DNA of 64,000 nucleotides, taken from NCBI GenBank assembly GCA_002448235.1, contig DIXF01000009.1, positions 172-64,171 on the forward strand, given 5' to 3'. The DNA comes from Syntrophaceae bacterium UBA6087. GTDB lineage: Bacteria > Desulfobacterota > Desulfomonilia > UBA1062. The translations under genes and the position numbers were made by a program. The notes below the pieces were generated by a model. It was not told where the DNA came from. It ran no database searches and saw only the letters and a program-made list of their open reading frames with translations. Positions 60,731 to 64,000 of the stretch are shown here, in pieces (the stretch's first letter is position 1; every line of letters starts with the position of its first letter).

Positions 60731-61816
60731 ATGAGCGACGAAATATACCGGCAGCTGGCAAAGGTCCTCGACACCCTGCCCAACGGATTCCCTTCAACGG
60801 AAAGCGGCATCGAGATCAGGATTCTCAAAAAAATCTTCGAACCGGACGAGGCCGAGCTTTTCTGCGACATGAGGATGGCCTTCGAGACCGCAGGCCAGGT
60901 TGCGAAGCGCACGGGCAGGCCGCTGGAAGGCCTTGAGCACAAGCTCATCTCCATGGGCAAAAAGGGGCAGCTCTTCGCCATCCAGCTGGGTGAAACATGG
61001 CTCTTCAAGATGCTGCCCTGGGTCTTCGGGGTCTTCGAGTTCCAGCTCGGCCGTATCGACAAAGAGCTTGCGGAGATGAACGAAGAATACGGGCCGCATT
61101 TCGCCCGGGGTTTTTTCACCCGGAAACCCCAGCTCATGCAGACGCTCCCCATCGAAGAGACCATCTCGGTCCGGCAGGAGACCCTGCCTTTCGAGCGGGT
61201 CTCGGCCCTCATCGAGCAGAACGTGTCGTTCCTGCTGAACGAATGCATCTGCAAGAAAGAGGGCGCTCTTGTGGGCAAGCCATGCGACAGGCCGCTTGAG
61301 GTCTGTATGGCCATGGCCCCGGTGCCCGGCGTCTTCGACCGTTCTCCCGTCGGCCGGGTGATCACGAAGGAGGAGGCGTACAGCCTGCTCAAAAAGACCG
61401 AGGAGCTGGGGCTTGTACACCTCACGAGCAACGTCCAGAACGGCCAGTTTTATATCTGCAACTGCTGCAAGTGCTGCTGCGGAGTGCTGCGCTCCATCAA
61501 CGATCTGGGCATCCCGGCGGGAGACGTGATCAACTCCCACTACTATGCCGAGATCGACTCCGAGCTGTGCATGGGCTGCGGCCTCTGCGCGGACGAGCGC
61601 TGCCAGGTGGGCGCCGTTACCGAGGCCAACGGCGCTTACACGGTGACCCGGAAGCAGTGCATCGGGTGCGGCCTGTGCATCACGACCTGCCCCACCGAAG
61701 CCATCCGGCTCGTCCGTAAGAGCCCGGAAGAGCTGGTGATCCCGCCGGTCACGGAAAACGACTGGTCCGATGAGCGTGCCCGCATGAGGGGCGTGGACTA
61801 CAGTAAGTATAAATAG
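60731..61816 (+). CDS. 4Fe-4S dicluster protein with N-terminal winged-helix-like domain
   Basis: 361 residues: N-terminal helical/winged-helix-like part (TESGIEIRILKKIFEPDEAE, ...KLISMGKKGQLFAIQL), a cysteine-rich middle (NECICKKEGALVGKPC; YICNCCKCCCGVLRSI), and a C-terminal dicluster ferredoxin (CMGCGLCADERCQVGAV, CIGCGLCITTCPTEAI). This layout occurs in stand-alone ferredoxin-like proteins of anaerobes linked to reductases. A flavodoxin-family gene follows 34 nt later. GGAGGTG ribosome site before ATG 60731. Confidence 0.8.
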   Translation: MSDEIYRQLAKVLDTLPNGFPSTESGIEIRILKKIFEPDEAELFCDMRMAFETAGQVAKRTGRPLEGLEHKLISMGKKGQLFAIQLGETWLFKMLPWVFGVFEFQLGRIDKELAEMNEEYGPHFARGFFTRKPQLMQTLPIEETISVRQETLPFERVSALIEQNVSFLLNECICKKEGALVGKPCDRPLEVCMAMAPVPGVFDRSPVGRVITKEEAYSLLKKTEELGLVHLTSNVQNGQFYICNCCKCCCGVLRSINDLGIPAGDVINSHYYAEIDSELCMGCGLCADERCQVGAVTEANGAYTVTRKQCIGCGLCITTCPTEAIRLVRKSPEELVIPPVTENDWSDERARMRGVDYSKYK

Positions 61817-61850
61817 AATGTACTATCATACTCTATAAGGAGCTTTACGC

Positions 61851-62423
61851 ATGAAGAGGAAAAAGAACGTCCTGGTCCTCCTGGGCAGCCCGAGGAAAAA
61901 CGGAAACAGCGCACTTCTGGCAGAGCAGATCGCCAAGGGCGCAAGGTCTGAGGGTGCTTCAGTGACGACCGTCTTTCTCCACGGCATGAACATCGCGCCC
62001 TGCAGATCGTGCTATGCATGCCAGGGGCCGGGCAGTGAAGGGTGCGCCGTAGACGACGAGATGCAGGACCTCTACCCGAAGATGATCGAGGCCGACGCCT
62101 GGGTCATCGCAAGCCCTGTCTACTGGTTCACCATGTCCGCCCAGACCAAGCTCTGGATGGACCGCTCCTTTGCCTTTCCGGCCTATGCGGAAGACCCTTT
62201 CTCCAACAAGAGGATCGCCATCGCCATGTCCTACGGCGGGGAAGACCCGTTCGATTCCGGCTGTGTCAATGCCTTGAGGACCTTTCAGGATGCCTTTCGC
62301 TACGTAGGCTCCAGGATCGTGGGATTCGTCTACGGCAGCGCCATGAAGGCAGGCGAGATCGCAAACAATACCACGGTCATGGAAGCGGCGGAAGAGCTTG
62401 GCAGGAAGCTCGTCAGGGATTGA
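61851..62423 (+). CDS. Flavodoxin-family (NAD(P)H-dependent FMN reductase/iron-sulfur flavoprotein-like)
   Basis: 190 residues with the flavodoxin-like start NVLVLLGSPRKNGNSALLAE, a cysteine cluster region APCRSCYACQGPGSEGCAVD of the iron-sulfur flavoprotein type (CxxCxxC-like), and IASPVYWFTMSAQTKLWMDR for the FMN loop. Probably shares electrons with the ferredoxin-like protein encoded just before it; substrate unknown. Confidence 0.85.
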   Translation: MKRKKNVLVLLGSPRKNGNSALLAEQIAKGARSEGASVTTVFLHGMNIAPCRSCYACQGPGSEGCAVDDEMQDLYPKMIEADAWVIASPVYWFTMSAQTKLWMDRSFAFPAYAEDPFSNKRIAIAMSYGGEDPFDSGCVNALRTFQDAFRYVGSRIVGFVYGSAMKAGEIANNTTVMEAAEELGRKLVRD

Positions 62424-62566
62424 AGCAGGAGTATTCCGTCTGACGGGGAAGGCTTGCTTTCCATAGCCTGGTTCGGCGCCGGAGATCCCGTCGCCGGTAT
62501 ATTCCACGCAAGCAATCCCTCAGTGTAGCAAGCGCTTCGGGAGAGAGCCTGCCCGAACGGAAGCCG

Positions 62567-63388
62567 CTACTTCTTCTCGATCCAGCTCAGCCATTCGAGG
62601 GCAAAGGCGCGGGCGGCCTGCACCGGTTCACGGCCCGCACGGTAACACTGCTTCCACTGGCTCGGTTTGGCTTCGTACCGGGGATCGGCGAACTTCATCT
62701 TGCCGTACCCGTTCGGCACCAGCTTGGCTTGAAAAGGAATGTCCTTGGTCAGCTCGAGGAATTGATTGAGCCGTTCGGCTATCAGCACCCGTGAGTCTGA
62801 GGGATACTTCTTCTCCCATGCAGCCAGGCGATTCTCATAGTCCTTCTGCTCGGAAGCGGCGGACATCCCGTAGCCCTGCTTCATCATCGCAGCCATCTGC
62901 GGGTTCCCGGCCGACTGCTCGGCATTCGCCTCCATCTGCTTTACCGCTTCCAGCATCTGCTTCTGCATATCCGGGGGCATCTTTGCGGCTTCCTTCTTCA
63001 TGTTCTCGATGCCCTTGCGCTGTTCGGCAAGATACTTGGCGTACTGCTCATCCGGAGACCCTTTTGATTTCGGCGGAGACGGTTTGGCAGACTTGCGCTT
63101 CTTTTCGTAATCGGCTTTGAAAGCGGCTGATTCCGTATAAGCTTGTATCCATCCCAGGGTGTTTTTGACAAACGCGGCCTGAACCGAAGGCGAGGCCGCC
63201 TTGAACAGCTTCTTGTCGGGATAGGCGGGAACGTTTCCATACGCCAGGGAGTCGACGATCCCCGCCTTCAGATCGCTCTCTTCCAGGCCGAAATCGGCCA
63301 TAGAGCTTTGAGCAGCAGCCACAGCCGCCCCGGCCCCGAGCATGACCAGACAGAATAACAAGAAAACCAGCCTGAGACGCAGTGTCAT
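62567..63388 (-). CDS. Exported protein with Lys/Gln-rich helical region
   Basis: 273 residues with a signal peptide (LVFLLFCLVMLGAGAAVAAA), then a mostly helical, charged domain (GIENMKKEAAKMPPDMQKQM, LEAVKQMEANAEQSAGNPQM) and an end rich in aromatic residues (YEAKPSQWKQCYRAGREPVQ). Not recognised. Convergent with the flavodoxin gene. Confidence 0.75.
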   Translation of the reverse strand: MTLRLRLVFLLFCLVMLGAGAAVAAAQSSMADFGLEESDLKAGIVDSLAYGNVPAYPDKKLFKAASPSVQAAFVKNTLGWIQAYTESAAFKADYEKKRKSAKPSPPKSKGSPDEQYAKYLAEQRKGIENMKKEAAKMPPDMQKQMLEAVKQMEANAEQSAGNPQMAAMMKQGYGMSAASEQKDYENRLAAWEKKYPSDSRVLIAERLNQFLELTKDIPFQAKLVPNGYGKMKFADPRYEAKPSQWKQCYRAGREPVQAARAFALEWLSWIEKK

Positions 63389-63540
63389 AAATCCTCACCC
63401 CTTCCCGGAAGAATAATTATGCCCCGGGCCCTTTCAATATTTTCAATCGCTACTCTACAGCAACAAGCACGAGAGCAAGTATGATCCTTAAAAGCATGAC
63501 ACTTCCTCGCGTGAAGCCTAAGAACCCTCTTATACTACTT

Positions 63541-63663
63541 TTAAGCCTCTTTTTCCTGCATGAAATTGTGGCCGGGTTCGTGAAGGAATGTGGCGAGCTG
63601 ATAAAAAGCCAGCGGGACCACATCCAACGTAAGCGGCCTGGAGATGAGAGCGTCCGAGGGCAT
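63541..63663 (-). pseudogene. Possible gene remnant or small protein
   Basis: 40 codons from ATG 63663 to TAA 63541. The translation starts MPSDALISRPLTLDVVPLAF and ends TFLHEPGHNFMQEKEA, protein-like and reminiscent of C-terminal ends of SIS-type sugar isomerase domains, but I cannot name it. A TGA is met 4 codons upstream in the same frame, so it looks like a truncated 3' end or a small ORF rather than a full gene. Confidence 0.25.
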
Positions 63664-64000
63664 GGTGATGCCGAGTCATATCACTACAGGGTCGAAATAC
63701 AGCATCATCTCGCAAACCCGGGTTGACTGAAGCCCTGCCCCGGGAATGCCCAAGCTGTTTAGGGTGCAGCGCCTTGCCCGTGTTATGGGTGATATTTGTT
63801 AAGTACAGGTATTATCATTCTATTCCATCACTTCTGCTACACCAAAAGAAATATAGTTCCCAATAAGAGAATATAATTACCCACCTCACCTCACAGTATG
63901 CTTGTCTTACAAGACCGGCGCTCTTTATGTGCTGTATTTTCAGGGAGTAATCCACCGATCATCTATCCTTGCCCCTGGCATGAATCTTGTTTGAAAAACT
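63664..64000. other. Right-edge region without recognised genes
   Basis: About 340 nt of AT-rich sequence with no credible ORF on either strand, no tRNA and no obvious repeat. The nearby 81-codon plus-strand frame (63481-63726) overlaps the remnant and has no ribosome site. Confidence 0.4.

Noticed and set aside
62536..62557. Hairpin between the flavodoxin-like and exported protein genes as a terminator
   Set aside because: Only a 6-bp stem (TTCGGG/CCCGAA) with a 10-nt loop and no T-run.
1..64000. CRISPR array, insertion sequence, prophage or integron
   Set aside because: No regularly spaced direct repeats, transposase, integrase or phage structural gene could be found in any frame.
1..64000. 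tRNA genes
   Set aside because: I looked for clover-leaf-like GC-rich segments with the TTC-A-A-TCC pattern in intergenic gaps, including next to the 16S gene, and saw none. A tRNA scan would settle this.

Overview
This 64 kb stretch looks like the chromosome of a strictly anaerobic, probably syntrophic or fermentative Desulfobacterota/Deltaproteobacteria-type bacterium. The 5' end of a 16S rRNA gene lies at the left edge. The remaining genes combine a FlxABCD-HdrABC complex, an Rnf complex, an NfnAB transhydrogenase, a tungsten-type aldehyde ferredoxin oxidoreductase next to an iron-containing alcohol dehydrogenase, and an A-type flavoprotein. A Syntrophorhabdus-like organism is my best guess; this is inference from gene content, not a database match. 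Base composition is fairly even, and I see no IS element, prophage, CRISPR array or tRNA gene.

Layout. 1-7.2 kb: 16S rRNA start with three tandem promoter-like sites, then a housekeeping block (tyrS, rny, fau, a candidate 6S RNA, zapA, zapB-like) on the minus strand, followed by a GAF protein and ychF on the plus strand. 7.2-16.7 kb: one minus-strand operon, hdrA-mvhD/flxD-flxC-hdrC-hdrB-flxB-flxA, in which HdrA is a 1.5 kb-codon giant with a GltD/NfnB-like module inside it. 16.8-18.7 kb: four small genes related to flagellar FlhB (C-terminal domain only), FliK and DUF2802 proteins. 18.8-26.5 kb: rnfABCDGE-nfnA-nfnB-DRTGG operon. 26.7-30.3 kb: a Cache-domain membrane protein, an orphan ATP synthase c subunit with a signal peptide, and a PilT/GspE-like protein whose ATPase motifs are degenerate. 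30.5-35.1 kb: overlapping plus-strand operon of aconitase, gltX, an ECF-type S component and an MBL-fold hydrolase. 35-45 kb: mostly single metabolic genes (alpha/beta hydrolases, SCP2, M24 peptidase homologue, HD protein, MBL protein, glycerate kinase, FprA, YkgJ). 45-56.8 kb: minus-strand aldehyde/alcohol enzymes, two SDRs, glycogen phosphorylase, a DUF362 protein, a membrane AraC regulator and a YprB-type nuclease. 57-64 kb: a large hybrid histidine kinase, DUF4870 protein, a ferredoxin-like protein with a flavodoxin-family partner, an exported protein and a poorly coding right edge with one possible gene remnant.

How the parts fit. The Hdr/Flx, Nfn and Rnf systems all exchange electrons between NAD(P)H, ferredoxin and thiol/disulfide or other low-potential carriers; Rnf couples this to an ion gradient that the c-ring subunit could use. 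Having all three within 19 kb suggests a redox-balancing core. The HdrA fusion, with a second predicted pyridine nucleotide port besides FlxA, is the most unusual object here.
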